Source: Pilibacter termitis
GTDB taxonomy: Bacteria; Bacillota; Bacilli; Lactobacillales; Streptococcaceae
Assembly (NCBI RefSeq): GCF_900167335.1
Contig: NZ_FUXI01000027.1
Coordinates: forward strand, 1-34,711
Reading direction: 5' to 3'
DNA length: 34,711 nucleotides
Part shown: positions 14,583 through 23,486 of the stretch, piece by piece
How positions within the stretch are numbered: the first letter of the stretch is position 1
How the letters are laid out: the number at the start of each line of letters is the position of its first letter
Notes under the pieces: model-generated
What the model was told of the DNA's origin: nothing
The model's input: the letters and a program-made list of their open reading frames with translations, nothing else
Database searches by the model: none
Translations under genes and position numbers: made by a program

Positions 14583-16046
14583 ATGCACGAAATCAAATGT
14601 CCACATTGTCAAAAAGTCTTTCAAGTCGATGAAAGTGGGTATGCAGACATTGCCACTCAAATTCGCAATCATGAGTTTGATAAGGAGTTAAAAGAAAAAT
14701 TAGCGACCGAAAAAAAATTATTGGATAATCAAAAGGAAAAAGAATTGTCCGAGTTACAAAATGAGTTAGAAAAACTGAAAATATCTCAAAAAAACGAACT
14801 AGAACTTGCAAAAAATGACAAAGACAAAGAAATTGACTTGCTCAACACAAAACTTGAGAGTCTTACTGAAAAAAAAGAATTAGAAATTCAAAACGCTCTT
14901 ACTGAAAAAGAAAAACAACTCGCTGATTTGAAAAATGAAATGGAAAATCTTAAAACTTCCAAAGAAAACGAACTAGAATTTGCAAAAATTGACAAAGACA
15001 AAGAAATTGAACGGCTCAAAGCTGAACTGGAAAAATTAACCGAAAAACAACCGTTAGAAATCCAAAATGCTTTGAGCGAAAAGGAAAAAGAGGTTGAACA
15101 ACTCAATCATAAAATGGAAACATTGCGTTTAGACTTAGAAAATAAAATGACTTCTTCTCGTGCAGCACTTGAAAAAGAGCGAAATGACTTGGAAAATCAA
15201 CTCATTTTATCTGAAAAAGAGAGAGAACTTGAAAAACAATCTTTACAAAAGGAGTATGAAACTCAACTAAAAGTCAAAGAGGAAGAAATCGCATTTTACA
15301 AAGATTTTAAAGCAAAACAATCTACGAAAATGATTGGTGAGAGCTTGGAAAATTACACTGAGCAAGAATTTAACAAATTAAGAGCGACTGCTTTCAAATC
15401 TGCATATTTTGAAAAAGATAACGATGCGAAAACAGGGTCAAAAGGAGATTTCATCTTCCGTGATTACGAAGGAGAGCTAGAGTATATTTCGATTATGTTT
15501 GAAATGAAAAACGAACAAGATACAACGGCGACAAAACATAAAAACCGTGATTTTTTCAAAGAATTAGATAAAGATAGACGGGAAAAAAATTGTGAATATG
15601 CTGTACTTGTGAGTTTGCTTGAGAGTGAAAATGAATTTTATAACACTGGCATCGTCGAAGTGAGTGAGTATGAAAAAATGTATGTCGTTCGACCGCAATT
15701 TTTCATTCAAATGATTAGCCTTTTGAGAAATGCTGCACTAAATTCTCTTGCCTACAAACAAGAGTTGAGCGAAATCAAAAATCGTGAGATTGATATTACA
15801 AATTTTGAAAATGATCTCAACATTTTCCGAGATAACTTCATGATTACAGCAAAAAATTTCAATGGAAATTTAGAAAAACTTGACAAAAATTTAGAAGATA
15901 GCATTAAAAAATTAACAAATGCACGAGATGAGTTGCGAAAAGCAATGAAAAATCTTGGTACCGCTGAAAATAAACTTGAAGGGTTATCTGTAAAACGTCT
16001 TGTAAAAAATAACCCTACGATGAAAGCAAAATTTGAAGAATTATAA
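14583..16046 (+). CDS. DUF2130 coiled-coil protein
   Basis: A 487-residue cytoplasmic protein. The N-terminus has a CPHC knuckle (residues 6-9). A long charged coiled coil (about residues 28-250) contains near-repeats built on KEKEIDxLNxKLExL-type heptads. A C-terminal DUF2130 domain follows (from about MIGESLENYTEQEF to MYVVRPQFFI), and a final helical region completes the protein. DUF2130 contains an endonuclease-like fold by family knowledge, though activity is not established, and a role in DNA or phage-related processes is only a possibility. The AAGGAGG site lies 8 bases before ATG. The long repeat-filled leader suggests post-transcriptional control. Confidence 0.85.
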   Translation: MHEIKCPHCQKVFQVDESGYADIATQIRNHEFDKELKEKLATEKKLLDNQKEKELSELQNELEKLKISQKNELELAKNDKDKEIDLLNTKLESLTEKKELEIQNALTEKEKQLADLKNEMENLKTSKENELEFAKIDKDKEIERLKAELEKLTEKQPLEIQNALSEKEKEVEQLNHKMETLRLDLENKMTSSRAALEKERNDLENQLILSEKERELEKQSLQKEYETQLKVKEEEIAFYKDFKAKQSTKMIGESLENYTEQEFNKLRATAFKSAYFEKDNDAKTGSKGDFIFRDYEGELEYISIMFEMKNEQDTTATKHKNRDFFKELDKDRREKNCEYAVLVSLLESENEFYNTGIVEVSEYEKMYVVRPQFFIQMISLLRNAALNSLAYKQELSEIKNREIDITNFENDLNIFRDNFMITAKNFNGNLEKLDKNLEDSIKKLTNARDELRKAMKNLGTAENKLEGLSVKRLVKNNPTMKAKFEEL

Positions 16047-16056
16047 TAATATCTCT

Positions 16057-16101
16057 AAAAAAAGCCGCCAAGCGATTTTTTCCACTTGGCGACTTTTTTT
16101 A
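16057..16101. terminator. Bidirectional terminator
   Basis: GCCGCCAAG (16064-16072) pairs with CTTGGCGAC (16085-16093), with A-runs before and seven T after. It serves both the DUF2130 gene and the convergent nucleotidase gene. Confidence 0.9.
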
Positions 16102-16767
16102 TAAAATCCCTACTTTATAACGATAATCATAAATTTTTGCATCACGATTATAAGGTGCTGACACTAAAACTGCTTTGGTTCTAGTGCTACTTTCCTTGAT
16201 TTTTTGAATGGTTTCTGCTTTGTCATCATAAAACCAATCAATATTCAACCCTGTAATCAGCGGAATTTTATTTTCTGTAAAATACAATTTGTCATAGTAA
16301 ATCCCAAAACGGTTCAACGCATCAATCGTCTCCTTGGCATAGTTGACATGACGAGCTGTAATCAGCACGATTTCAGAGCCACTCAGATGTTCTTCTGCCA
16401 AATCTTCCACCATTTTCATATTTGGCATACTTTCTTTGATAATTTTCTTTTGGATATTGTCGTCCATTGTGGCATAGTAAACAATCTCATAATCCGTTGG
16501 GCTCATGGTATGGAGCGAAATTTTCGTGCCGAGTTTCTCGTTCGTTAGCTCGATTGCCCGTTTTATCGAGAAAATCACACCGTCAAGGTCGTAGCCCATG
16601 ACTTTTTTTCTTGGTAAATATTGCACATGACCTGTGTCACTTCTTAAAAATTGCATGGTTACATTTACCCCCTCTATTTTTTCAAAACTATGCTGCGGCG
16701 ACCGCTCTACTATTTCTCTTTTCAATTTTTCAAGCAAGGCAAGTTTTTCTTTCTTTTCCGTCATCAT
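16099..16767 (-). CDS. 5'-nucleotidase (NT5C-type HAD phosphatase)-like protein
   Basis: A 222-residue protein of the HAD superfamily, similar to deoxyribonucleotidases that dephosphorylate nucleoside monophosphates. Motif I is YDLDGVI (Asp60 nucleophile, Asp62), motif II is VLITARH, and the late acidic motif is WFYDDKAETI. An N-terminal extension of about 55 residues (basic, helical) precedes the catalytic domain and is unusual for the short phage and bacterial members. The start is ATG 16767, preceded by AAAGGA belonging to a shortened copy of repeat family 3. The second of the two adjacent ATGs would also work. It lies downstream of the HAD gene. Confidence 0.78.
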   Translation of the reverse strand: MMTEKKEKLALLEKLKREIVERSPQHSFEKIEGVNVTMQFLRSDTGHVQYLPRKKVMGYDLDGVIFSIKRAIELTNEKLGTKISLHTMSPTDYEIVYYATMDDNIQKKIIKESMPNMKMVEDLAEEHLSGSEIVLITARHVNYAKETIDALNRFGIYYDKLYFTENKIPLITGLNIDWFYDDKAETIQKIKESSTRTKAVLVSAPYNRDAKIYDYRYKVGIL

Positions 16768-16780
16768 CTTCTCATCATTT

Positions 16781-16818
16781 TCCTTTCTACGAAATTCGTC
16801 CGTTCAAAGTCTTTTCTG
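16781..16818 (-). repeat. Repeat family 3, internally deleted copy
   Basis: The two ends of the 10059-10161 element occur here joined together: TCCTTTCT-CGAAAT and GTCCG-TCAAAGTCTTTTCTG (20 of 21 bases). The end again carries the AAAGGA ribosome binding site of the next gene. Confidence 0.5.
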
Positions 16819-16881
16819 CCAAATCTTTTTTGTTATGCTGAAATGCTTAGTATTTCAACGTCACTTCAAACTTTTCTACTA

Positions 16882-17496
16882 CTATTCAATTTTCAATACT
16901 TCGCTCAAACTTTTCACCGTGAAATCAGCCTCTGGCACTTGTAAAAATCCATCTGGCGAAAACAAAACCGCCTTTACATTTGCATTTTTTGCAGCCAAAA
17001 TATCAAGCTCTCGATCTCCTATCATCAACGCTTTCTCACGCTCCACACCAAATCTATCAACCAAATAATCGACACTTTCAGGGTTAGGTTTACGTGCAAA
17101 ATGGTCATTGCTCGTAATGACATAGCTAAAATATTCTATCAAATGTGCATTTTCCAGAAAATCAACCACTTGCAAATCACGATGTGAAATAATATAATTT
17201 TTTCCACCTTTTTCCACCACGCTCTTCAATACCTCTGCCGTATCTTGAAAAGAGAGCGGATTTTCCTGCATAGGTCGCTCAATTTCGTGGTATTTTTGTA
17301 AAAAATCCTCTGCCAAATTCCCAACAAAAAATTTTGCCGCCTCACCCGTTGAAGTCTTTTTCAGCTGTTCATAAATCGCCTCATCACTTGCCGACAATTG
17401 AAAAATTGCCAATGTTTGCTGGAAAGCCCTCACACTTGTTGAAAGCGTATCAAACAATGTCCCACCTATATCCCAAATATAATATTTATAATTCAT
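16882..17496 (-). CDS. HAD-superfamily hydrolase, DxGGT variant
   Basis: A 204-residue protein with the HAD subfamily IA layout: motif I WDIGGTLFDT (Asp9), a helical cap domain, motif II TSND, motif III KPNPESVDYL and motif IV GDRELDILAAKNA. The second acidic residue of motif I (normally DxD) is Gly11, as in several lactobacillus/enterococcus homologues annotated as phosphoglycolate phosphatase-like. Substrate is unknown. The ATG at 17496 was chosen because AAGGAG lies 7 bases upstream. A longer reading would translate repeat copy F. Confidence 0.8.
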   Translation of the reverse strand: MNYKYYIWDIGGTLFDTLSTSVRAFQQTLAIFQLSASDEAIYEQLKKTSTGEAAKFFVGNLAEDFLQKYHEIERPMQENPLSFQDTAEVLKSVVEKGGKNYIISHRDLQVVDFLENAHLIEYFSYVITSNDHFARKPNPESVDYLVDRFGVEREKALMIGDRELDILAAKNANVKAVLFSPDGFLQVPEADFTVKSLSEVLKIE

Positions 17497-17514
17497 GAAG
17501 ATTCTCCTTGTTTT

Positions 17515-17637
17515 TGGTCTAGCTACGAGGGGCAGGAGTCTGGTCGCTGTTCGCAATGCCACCTGAAGCCGTGCTTCAGGCAAGTAAATGGCATGGCTCA
17601 CTGCGACAAACTCCTGAACGCCCCTCTACGCTTTTCT
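17515..17637 (+). repeat. Palindromic repeat family 1, copy F
   Basis: Stem words GTCGC/GCGAC and ATGCCA/TGGCAT, tip CCTGAAGC/GCTTCAGG, outer words AGGAGTCT/AAACTCCT. One end abuts the ribosome binding site of the HAD gene, and the other encodes the last residues and stop codon of the nucleotidyltransferase. Confidence 0.9.
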
Positions 17638-18455
17638 TTTCCACTTATACTTATTGTACCATTTTCTTCGATATATTTTCTTGTTTTTCTTGCATATTCT
17701 GGTATGGGAATTTTCATTTTCTTTAATGTTTCCTCAAATTTTTCTATTGCCATCACTAAAGAAGAATGAAGTTGTTCTAAAGTTGAAAATCCGTAGTATT
17801 TTTGAGGTATTTCTTTTTCTATTTCAGCTAACCTTGACCATTCTTTTCCTACATTTTCACCTATAAAATAACACCAGCTCATCAAACGAAACAACTCAAC
17901 TCTCACAATTTTTTCAAAATGACCTGCGGCATAGAGAAAATCTCCTCGCTTTATTCCTTTAAAAACATACGTTGACACCCAATAAAATTCATTGATACAT
18001 TCTTCTAACTCCTCTGGAGTAGGAGGTTTTACATGGTGTATTACGTCACTCGTTGCACGTTTTTCTCCTCCCCAAACAATCGTATTCAATGTATCTGCCT
18101 CAAGATAACGCATTTTTTCACTTGCAGGAATGATTTTCAAATCAATCCGATTGCCGTCCTCAAACAAACTCATACGAGTGTACGCAAACTTGTTACATTC
18201 ATGATTTTCAAGAAAATTCTCATGTAACACTTGTGTGACAATCGTCTTTCCCCAGAGTGTTTCCCAGTCTAATTGTTCAAATCGAATAATATCTTGTTCA
18301 TTCTCCACAAAAAATGTCACATCAAAATCTGTAAACACATCTTCTTCTTTTTCTGGATTGTTCCGACTTCCTTCTGTTCCAATCATCACAATTTCTGGGT
18401 GGTCATGAACAAATTCCATAATCATCGCCCAAATTTCTTCTTTCGTTCTTTTCAT
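17598..18455 (-). CDS. ANT(6)/AadK-like aminoglycoside nucleotidyltransferase
   Basis: A 285-residue protein resembling aminoglycoside 6-adenylyltransferases, which inactivate streptomycin by AMP transfer. Motifs include GTEGSRNNP (residues 26-34), FTDFDVTFFV with the metal-binding DxD (Asp43, Asp45), FEDGNRIDLKIIP and the C-terminal-domain signature NEFYWVSTYVFKGI. Length matches the family. Chromosomal homologues may have other roles, so resistance is not shown. The ATG at 18455 is preceded by GAGGT. Its final dozen residues (about KRRGAFRSLSQ) come from repeat copy F, so the natural C-terminus has been replaced or extended. Confidence 0.82.
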   Translation of the reverse strand: MKRTKEEIWAMIMEFVHDHPEIVMIGTEGSRNNPEKEEDVFTDFDVTFFVENEQDIIRFEQLDWETLWGKTIVTQVLHENFLENHECNKFAYTRMSLFEDGNRIDLKIIPASEKMRYLEADTLNTIVWGGEKRATSDVIHHVKPPTPEELEECINEFYWVSTYVFKGIKRGDFLYAAGHFEKIVRVELFRLMSWCYFIGENVGKEWSRLAEIEKEIPQKYYGFSTLEQLHSSLVMAIEKFEETLKKMKIPIPEYARKTRKYIEENGTISISGKEKRRGAFRSLSQ

Positions 18456-18494
18456 TGACAAATACCTCGACTTATCACTTTACATTTTATTTTA

Positions 18495-18503
18495 TGTTAT
18501 AAT
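18495..18503 (+). promoter_or_regulatory. Extended -10 promoter, prenyltransferase gene
   Basis: TGTTATAAT on the plus strand gives a TGn-TATAAT extended -10 about 60 bases before the chosen start at 18562. The expected transcript start near 18510 supports that start over the upstream alternatives. Confidence 0.5.
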
Positions 18504-18561
18504 TTTTTTATTACTTTTGCCAATGTTAGCAAAAGAAAATAAACACGGAAAGAGAAGTACC

Positions 18562-19521
18562 ATGACCATATCAACATTTTTTAAATTTATTAAAATCGAA
18601 ACCAATTTAACAAGTGCGTTGCCTGCTATTTTAGGTTTTTTATTCAGCTATTGGTATTTTGGCAATCTAAAATTTTTGCCGAGTTTGTTATTTTTCATTG
18701 CTCTCATGTTTGTCTCAGCTTTTGTAACAGCGTGGAACTCGACAATGGACTATGTGAAAGCGACAAATGACGAATACAGACTTCAGCACAATCAACTTTC
18801 CGTTTACAAAATTCCGCTAAAAACAGCATATCTGACCTGTGGAATTTTAATAGGATTGGCACTTATTTTAGGGATTTTCCTGATTTTTCTCACCAACTGG
18901 CTACTACTTTTGATTGGCGGTTTGTGCGTTTTAGTTACCATTTTTTATACATTTAGCCCTTTCGCCTTTTCACGTATGCCTCTTGGAGAAATTTTGGCTG
19001 GTCTTGTTGAAGGTTTTGGCTCATTCTGGCTTGCCTGCTGGGTCAATAATTGGAACAGTGGCTATCTGCTCTTGGATTGGAACGTCGCAAGCGGAGAATT
19101 TTCCATTCATGGAAATTTATGGACATTTCTTCTGATTGCATTTGCAGGTATTGGAACGGCGGTGTTTAATTTTAACATTATGCTCTCTGACAATATTTGC
19201 GATTTAGAGCAAGATATTCGAAACGAACGATTTACCTTGCCTTATTATTTGGGCAAAAAAAATGCAATAAAATTACTACATTTTATGTACTGGATACCTT
19301 TTGCCTTGATGATCTTAAGTATTTTCCTTGGCACCATGCCAATTTTTAGTCTCATCGTCTTTCTTGCGATTCCTTTTATCAAAAAAAGGGTGGACGAATT
19401 TACTAAGCGGCAAGTAAAATCTGAAACTTTCCCCCTTATTATTCAAAATCTCCCTATTTTTGAAGGGCTTTGGATTATGGGAATGACGATTGCTTGCGTT
19501 TTGAAAATGATTCAAATTTGA
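18562..19521 (+). CDS. UbiA-family prenyltransferase, MenA-like
   Basis: A 319-residue integral membrane prenyltransferase (about eight or nine helices). The first Asp-rich motif is WNSTMDYVKATNDEY (Asn59, Asp63, Asp70) and the second is DLEQDIRNER followed by FTLPYYLGKK, matching 1,4-dihydroxy-2-naphthoate prenyltransferases that make (demethyl)menaquinone. Another isoprenoid acceptor cannot be excluded. The start at 18562 is preceded by GGAAAGAGAAG. ATG 18523 is an alternative. No other menaquinone gene is nearby. A family 2 repeat and a bidirectional terminator follow it. Confidence 0.8.
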   Translation: MTISTFFKFIKIETNLTSALPAILGFLFSYWYFGNLKFLPSLLFFIALMFVSAFVTAWNSTMDYVKATNDEYRLQHNQLSVYKIPLKTAYLTCGILIGLALILGIFLIFLTNWLLLLIGGLCVLVTIFYTFSPFAFSRMPLGEILAGLVEGFGSFWLACWVNNWNSGYLLLDWNVASGEFSIHGNLWTFLLIAFAGIGTAVFNFNIMLSDNICDLEQDIRNERFTLPYYLGKKNAIKLLHFMYWIPFALMILSIFLGTMPIFSLIVFLAIPFIKKRVDEFTKRQVKSETFPLIIQNLPIFEGLWIMGMTIACVLKMIQI

Positions 19522-19528
19522 CAATAAC

Positions 19529-19691
19529 TATAGGGCACCTCTAAAAACTCACACTTATCCAAAATTGCTAGTTTTCCGATTTTCTTCGTCAGTCTCCTCA
19601 ACCTATGAACCACATAGTTTTCGTCGATTTCCTCGAAAATCAAAAAACTATCTAATTTTGGCTTAACCGGAGTTTTTAGAGGTGCCCTATA
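19529..19691. repeat. Palindromic repeat family 2, copy 1
   Basis: A 155-base core (19533-19687) with terminal inverted repeats GGGCACCTCTAAAAACTC. Its inner arms are also complementary, and a small tip CTATG/CATAG sits near the centre. Direct TATA repeats flank it on both sides. Noncoding. It lies between the convergent prenyltransferase and ABC permease genes. Confidence 0.85.
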
Positions 19692-19728
19692 AAAAAACGG
19701 TCTTTTCATGAAAAATAGACCGTTTTTT
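19691..19728. terminator. Bidirectional terminator
   Basis: AAAAACGGTCT (19693-19703) pairs with AGACCGTTTTT (19717-19727), flanked by A and T runs on either side. It serves the convergent prenyltransferase and ABC permease genes. Confidence 0.85.
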
Positions 19729-19731
19729 ACT

Positions 19732-22425
19732 TTATTCTATCGACTTCAACGCTGCAATCATGTCCACTTTTTTCAGTTTTCTACTCATCAAAAGCATAAC
19801 AATCATGGAGAAAAAGATCGTGAGAGCCGCACTATATAGAAAACTAACCGGATAAATCGTCGTCACAAACATCATATTGTCTAGCTCGGCAGTTTTCAGC
19901 ACAAAACGATGTAGCAATACACCGAAGAAACTCCCAAAAAGAATACCAGCTATTGTCAGCAAAATATTTTCCCGATAAACGTAAAGCGTGACTTCACTCG
20001 GATAAAATCCTAGCACTTTAATCGTTGAAAGCTCTCGTATGCGTTCTGCAATATTGATATTCGTCAAATTATACAGCACAACAAATGCCAATAACCCTGC
20101 CGAAATAATCATCACCCACATCACAACATCTAAACTTTCAATCGAAGTGTTGAGTGCATTGCCCATCTTGCTTACAAACGTAACATTGAGAATGTCCTTG
20201 TTTTTCATTAATTTTGTCGCAAATTGATTTTCTTGACGATCGCTCATTTTTTGTGTATTAACAAAATAAGTATTCACTTCGGCTTTTTGGTCAAACTTTT
20301 CCTTGTAATATTCTTCGGAAGAATAGAGAACATGCCCTGCATAATTCTCGAAAATACCCGCAATTTTTAGCTTAACTAAATGATTGTCAGAATCTTGAAC
20401 AGTTAACGTGTCGCCTACTTTTTTCTTATACAAAAGAGCAAGTTTTTGGCTTAATAATATCCCATTATTTGTAAGTTTTAACTTTTTATTGCTATTTGGT
20501 TCATGCAAATTCATAAATTTATCCAATTTCGTCTCTTTATTTACTACACAAACATTCACTTGTTGCGTGCTTTTACTTGTTTCCTTGACTTGTTTGTTCA
20601 TCAGATAAAGAGGTAAAACTGCTTTCACCTGTTTTTCATTTTTCAAACTTTCCTCGATAGAAAGTGTCCCTTTTTTGACTGTTACAATCGTTTGATAATG
20701 ATTTAGCTCAACCAATTGTTTTTCTGGAATTTCCGAAATGGAATTTCGCAAACCAAAACCTGTAACAATCATCGCCATACACCCTGTTACACCAATCATT
20801 ACCATAACCATACGACCTTTATAACGAAATAAATTTCGCAATGCAACTTTTTGCAGAAAGCTCAACCGTTCCCAAAAGAACGTGATTCTCTCAAGTAAAA
20901 TACGTCTGCCTGATTTAGGTACTTTTGCAAGCATGAGAGTTGACGGAAAACTTTTTAAATCTTTTCTCAAAGTCAAAAAACACGCACCAATCGTACAAAA
21001 CAGACAAGCAATCACCGCAATTACTAAAAATCCAACTTGAAATTGCATGTTTAGTGTTGGCAAATTATACATTGTTCGATAGGCGTTGAAAATAATCGTT
21101 GGGAAGAAAAATGTGCCTACAAAAATCCCCAATAGACTAGACAAAACAGCTGTCACAATAGAAAAAAGCAAGTATTTTATTGAAATGTCTCCTCTTGTAT
21201 AGCCTAACGCTTTCAGCGTACCTAATTCCATACGGTTTTCATCCACCATACGTGTCAAAGTTGTAAAACAAATCAATCCTGCAACCAAAAAGAAGAAAAT
21301 CGGAAATACCGTAGCAATTTCACTCAATCGTTTGGCATTTTCCTTGTATTCTGAATATCCTTGACTCTCAAAACGATTGCTCACCATTACTTTTGCCTTG
21401 GCGAGAGAATGAACTTTCTCCTGTGCTGTCGCAATTTCCTTTTCACCAGAAGTAATTTTCGCAATTCCCGCCTCAATCTCTGTAAGTCCTGCATTCAACT
21501 GAGCAAGTTGAGTTTCCATTTCACTTGACAATCCACCAAGCTGACTTATAATCTGCTCGATTGCCACTTTGCTCTCTACTAATTCCTGACGTTTTCTTGT
21601 CAACTCATCCTTTTGTGTTTCTAACTCTCTTTTCTTATCCGACAAAAGATTCAGTTGTTTTTCCTTTTCTTTGTCCACACGTTGTTGTACAATTGCCAAT
21701 GCTGATTTTTCAAGTCGCTTTCCTTCTTTTTTGACTATCTTTTCATAAGAATTTGCATAGGCTTCTACTCCTTTTGTATTCGTCAAACAAACGTCTACCT
21801 GCGTATAAAACTCGCTTTTTATAGCCTTTGGCAAGACAATCCCGAAAAAATCAACCGAACCTTTGCCCACATTTGTATTGCCACGAGCTATTTTTTCAAT
21901 AAAATTAGGCAAATTCGCAAACCCGACAACTTTAAACGATGTGCTGGATAATTTGTCCTCTACGTCTTTTTCCGTCTGAATGGTAAGAGTATCTCCTAAT
22001 TTTATTTTTCTTACGTTTTTTACACGTTCATCTAAAAGAATTTCCTGCTCATTTTTGGGCAGACGACCGCTAAGAAGATAGGGTTTATCTATATTTTCAT
22101 CATATGTTATAAGTTGCAACACTTGATTTTTATCTGTCAAAGGAATGGGTAAATTTTTTCGAGGAGCTACTTTTAAAACATCAGAAAGTTGCTTGATTTC
22201 ACTCACATCTTCCTTGTCAAAACCAACCGTTGAAATAAGGTGTAAATCACTCATTTTCTGCTTTTCGTAATAACGATTTGCCGAATAAAGCATATCAGGT
22301 CCCACACTTGAAATGCCGACAAAAAAACTTACACCAAGAAATAAAATGCCGATAATTGAAAAAAATCTTCCTTTGTTACGCAAAATCTCACGCATCGCCA
22401 TTTTTTGTAATGCTTTTTTCTTCAT
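19732..22425 (-). CDS. ABC transporter permease, FtsX-type with coiled coil
   Basis: An 897-residue membrane protein with an N-terminal helix, a MacB-PCD-like extracellular region, a coiled coil (about residues 235-345, RVDKEKEKQLNLLSDKKREL onward) and two FtsX domains (about residues 375-490 and 770-890). A second soluble region lies between the FtsX domains. This layout is that of large Firmicute exporters which move lipids, peptides or antimicrobials or transmit mechanical signals, but the cargo cannot be read. AAGGAG precedes the ATG by 8 bases. The ATPase gene lies 49 bases upstream in the same operon. Confidence 0.88.
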   Translation of the reverse strand: MKKKALQKMAMREILRNKGRFFSIIGILFLGVSFFVGISSVGPDMLYSANRYYEKQKMSDLHLISTVGFDKEDVSEIKQLSDVLKVAPRKNLPIPLTDKNQVLQLITYDENIDKPYLLSGRLPKNEQEILLDERVKNVRKIKLGDTLTIQTEKDVEDKLSSTSFKVVGFANLPNFIEKIARGNTNVGKGSVDFFGIVLPKAIKSEFYTQVDVCLTNTKGVEAYANSYEKIVKKEGKRLEKSALAIVQQRVDKEKEKQLNLLSDKKRELETQKDELTRKRQELVESKVAIEQIISQLGGLSSEMETQLAQLNAGLTEIEAGIAKITSGEKEIATAQEKVHSLAKAKVMVSNRFESQGYSEYKENAKRLSEIATVFPIFFFLVAGLICFTTLTRMVDENRMELGTLKALGYTRGDISIKYLLFSIVTAVLSSLLGIFVGTFFFPTIIFNAYRTMYNLPTLNMQFQVGFLVIAVIACLFCTIGACFLTLRKDLKSFPSTLMLAKVPKSGRRILLERITFFWERLSFLQKVALRNLFRYKGRMVMVMIGVTGCMAMIVTGFGLRNSISEIPEKQLVELNHYQTIVTVKKGTLSIEESLKNEKQVKAVLPLYLMNKQVKETSKSTQQVNVCVVNKETKLDKFMNLHEPNSNKKLKLTNNGILLSQKLALLYKKKVGDTLTVQDSDNHLVKLKIAGIFENYAGHVLYSSEEYYKEKFDQKAEVNTYFVNTQKMSDRQENQFATKLMKNKDILNVTFVSKMGNALNTSIESLDVVMWVMIISAGLLAFVVLYNLTNINIAERIRELSTIKVLGFYPSEVTLYVYRENILLTIAGILFGSFFGVLLHRFVLKTAELDNMMFVTTIYPVSFLYSAALTIFFSMIVMLLMSRKLKKVDMIAALKSIE

Positions 22426-22474
22426 AATAACTCTCCTTAAAAAAATTGGGTCGAATATTTTTTGTCTCTAATCT

Positions 22475-23176
22475 TCAAATTTCAATGTCTTCTACTTTCT
22501 TTGGCTGTTGATTTGTTCTGACATTTTCCACTTTTGCATCTCGAATCGTGATGACTCTATCAGCTGCTTCGGCTATTACGCTGTTGTGAGTGATGACAAT
22601 GACGGTTGTGTTCGTTTTTTTGCAAATGTCCATCAGTAATTTTAAAATCATTTTCCCAGTTTTAGAGTCCAATGCCCCTGTTGGCTCGTCGCATAAGAGG
22701 ACTTTCGGACGTTTCGCCACTGCACGAGCGATTGTGACACGCTGTTGCTCGCCACCAGAAAGTTGGGCAATGAAATTGTCTTTCCTATGTGCCAGCCCAC
22801 AAAGTGCCAAAACTTCTTCAGCATCCATTGCATTCGTAACAATTTGAGAGGCTAACTCCACATTTTCTTTCGCTGTAAGATTTGGTACAAGATTGTAAAA
22901 TTGAAAAACAAACCCTACATCTTCTCTTCGATAAGTCGTTAATTCACGCTCATTTAGTTTGGTGATGTCTCTATTGTCAATAAAAATATTTCCCGCATCA
23001 CTTGAGTCCATACCTCCTAAAATATTCAAAACCGTTGATTTTCCAGCACCAGACGGTCCTAAAATCACAACAAATTCGCCCTCTTCTATTGAAAAACTCA
23101 CTTGGTCATTAGCAATAATCTCCACTTCACCCACTTGGTATTTTTTGACTATATCTTTTACTTCAATAAAACTCAT
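22475..23176 (-). CDS. ABC transporter ATPase, LolD/MacB type
   Basis: A 233-residue nucleotide-binding subunit for the FtsX-type permease. Walker A is GPSGAGKST (residues 40-48), then the Q-loop [12 protein letters not shown], signature [16 protein letters not shown], Walker [14 protein letters not shown] and switch histidine VITHN. The sequence fits exporters of the MacB/LolD group. The ATG at 23176 was chosen because AGAGGAG lies 6 bases upstream. An earlier in-frame start at 23200 lacks a site. A family 2 repeat occupies its leader, between the promoter at 23487-23516 and the gene. Confidence 0.92.
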   Translation of the reverse strand: MSFIEVKDIVKKYQVGEVEIIANDQVSFSIEEGEFVVILGPSGAGKSTVLNILGGMDSSDAGNIFIDNRDITKLNERELTTYRREDVGFVFQFYNLVPNLTAKENVELASQIVTNAMDAEEVLALCGLAHRKDNFIAQLSGGEQQRVTIARAVAKRPKVLLCDEPTGALDSKTGKMILKLLMDICKKTNTTVIVITHNSVIAEAADRVITIRDAKVENVRTNQQPKKVEDIEI

Positions 23177-23215
23177 GTCCTTCTCCTCTCTGCCTAGCAC
23201 TTGGTGTTAATTAGA

Positions 23216-23378
23216 ATATGGGCACCTCTAAAAACTCGCACTTATCCTAAATTGCTAGTTTTCCAATTTTCTTCGTCAATCTCCTCAACCTATGAACCAC
23301 ATAGCTTTCGTCGATTTCCTCGAAAATCGAAAAACTAGCTAATTTAGTCTTAAGCGGAGTTTTTAGAGGTACCCATAT
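23216..23378. repeat. Palindromic repeat family 2, copy 2
   Basis: A 155-base core (23220-23374) almost identical to copy 1, with compensated changes in the inner arms (TAAATT/AATTTA in place of AAAATT/AATTTT). Direct ATAT repeats flank it. It lies in the leader of the ABC operon. Confidence 0.85.
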
Positions 23379-23486
23379 TTAAAACTCACCATTCTGCATT
23401 TTTATGTAAAAACACTACTTTTTTCAATATTTTTTTACAGCAGTTTCTTTTCTTTCTAAAAAATTTTCTAGCGTAAGTCGCTCTAC

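Noticed and set aside
13030-19521. Extracellular electron transfer locus (ApbE plus UbiA/MenA-like prenyltransferase)
   Set aside because: The two genes are about 4.5 kb apart on opposite strands, and no ndh2, eet or FMN-binding lipoprotein genes are present in between.
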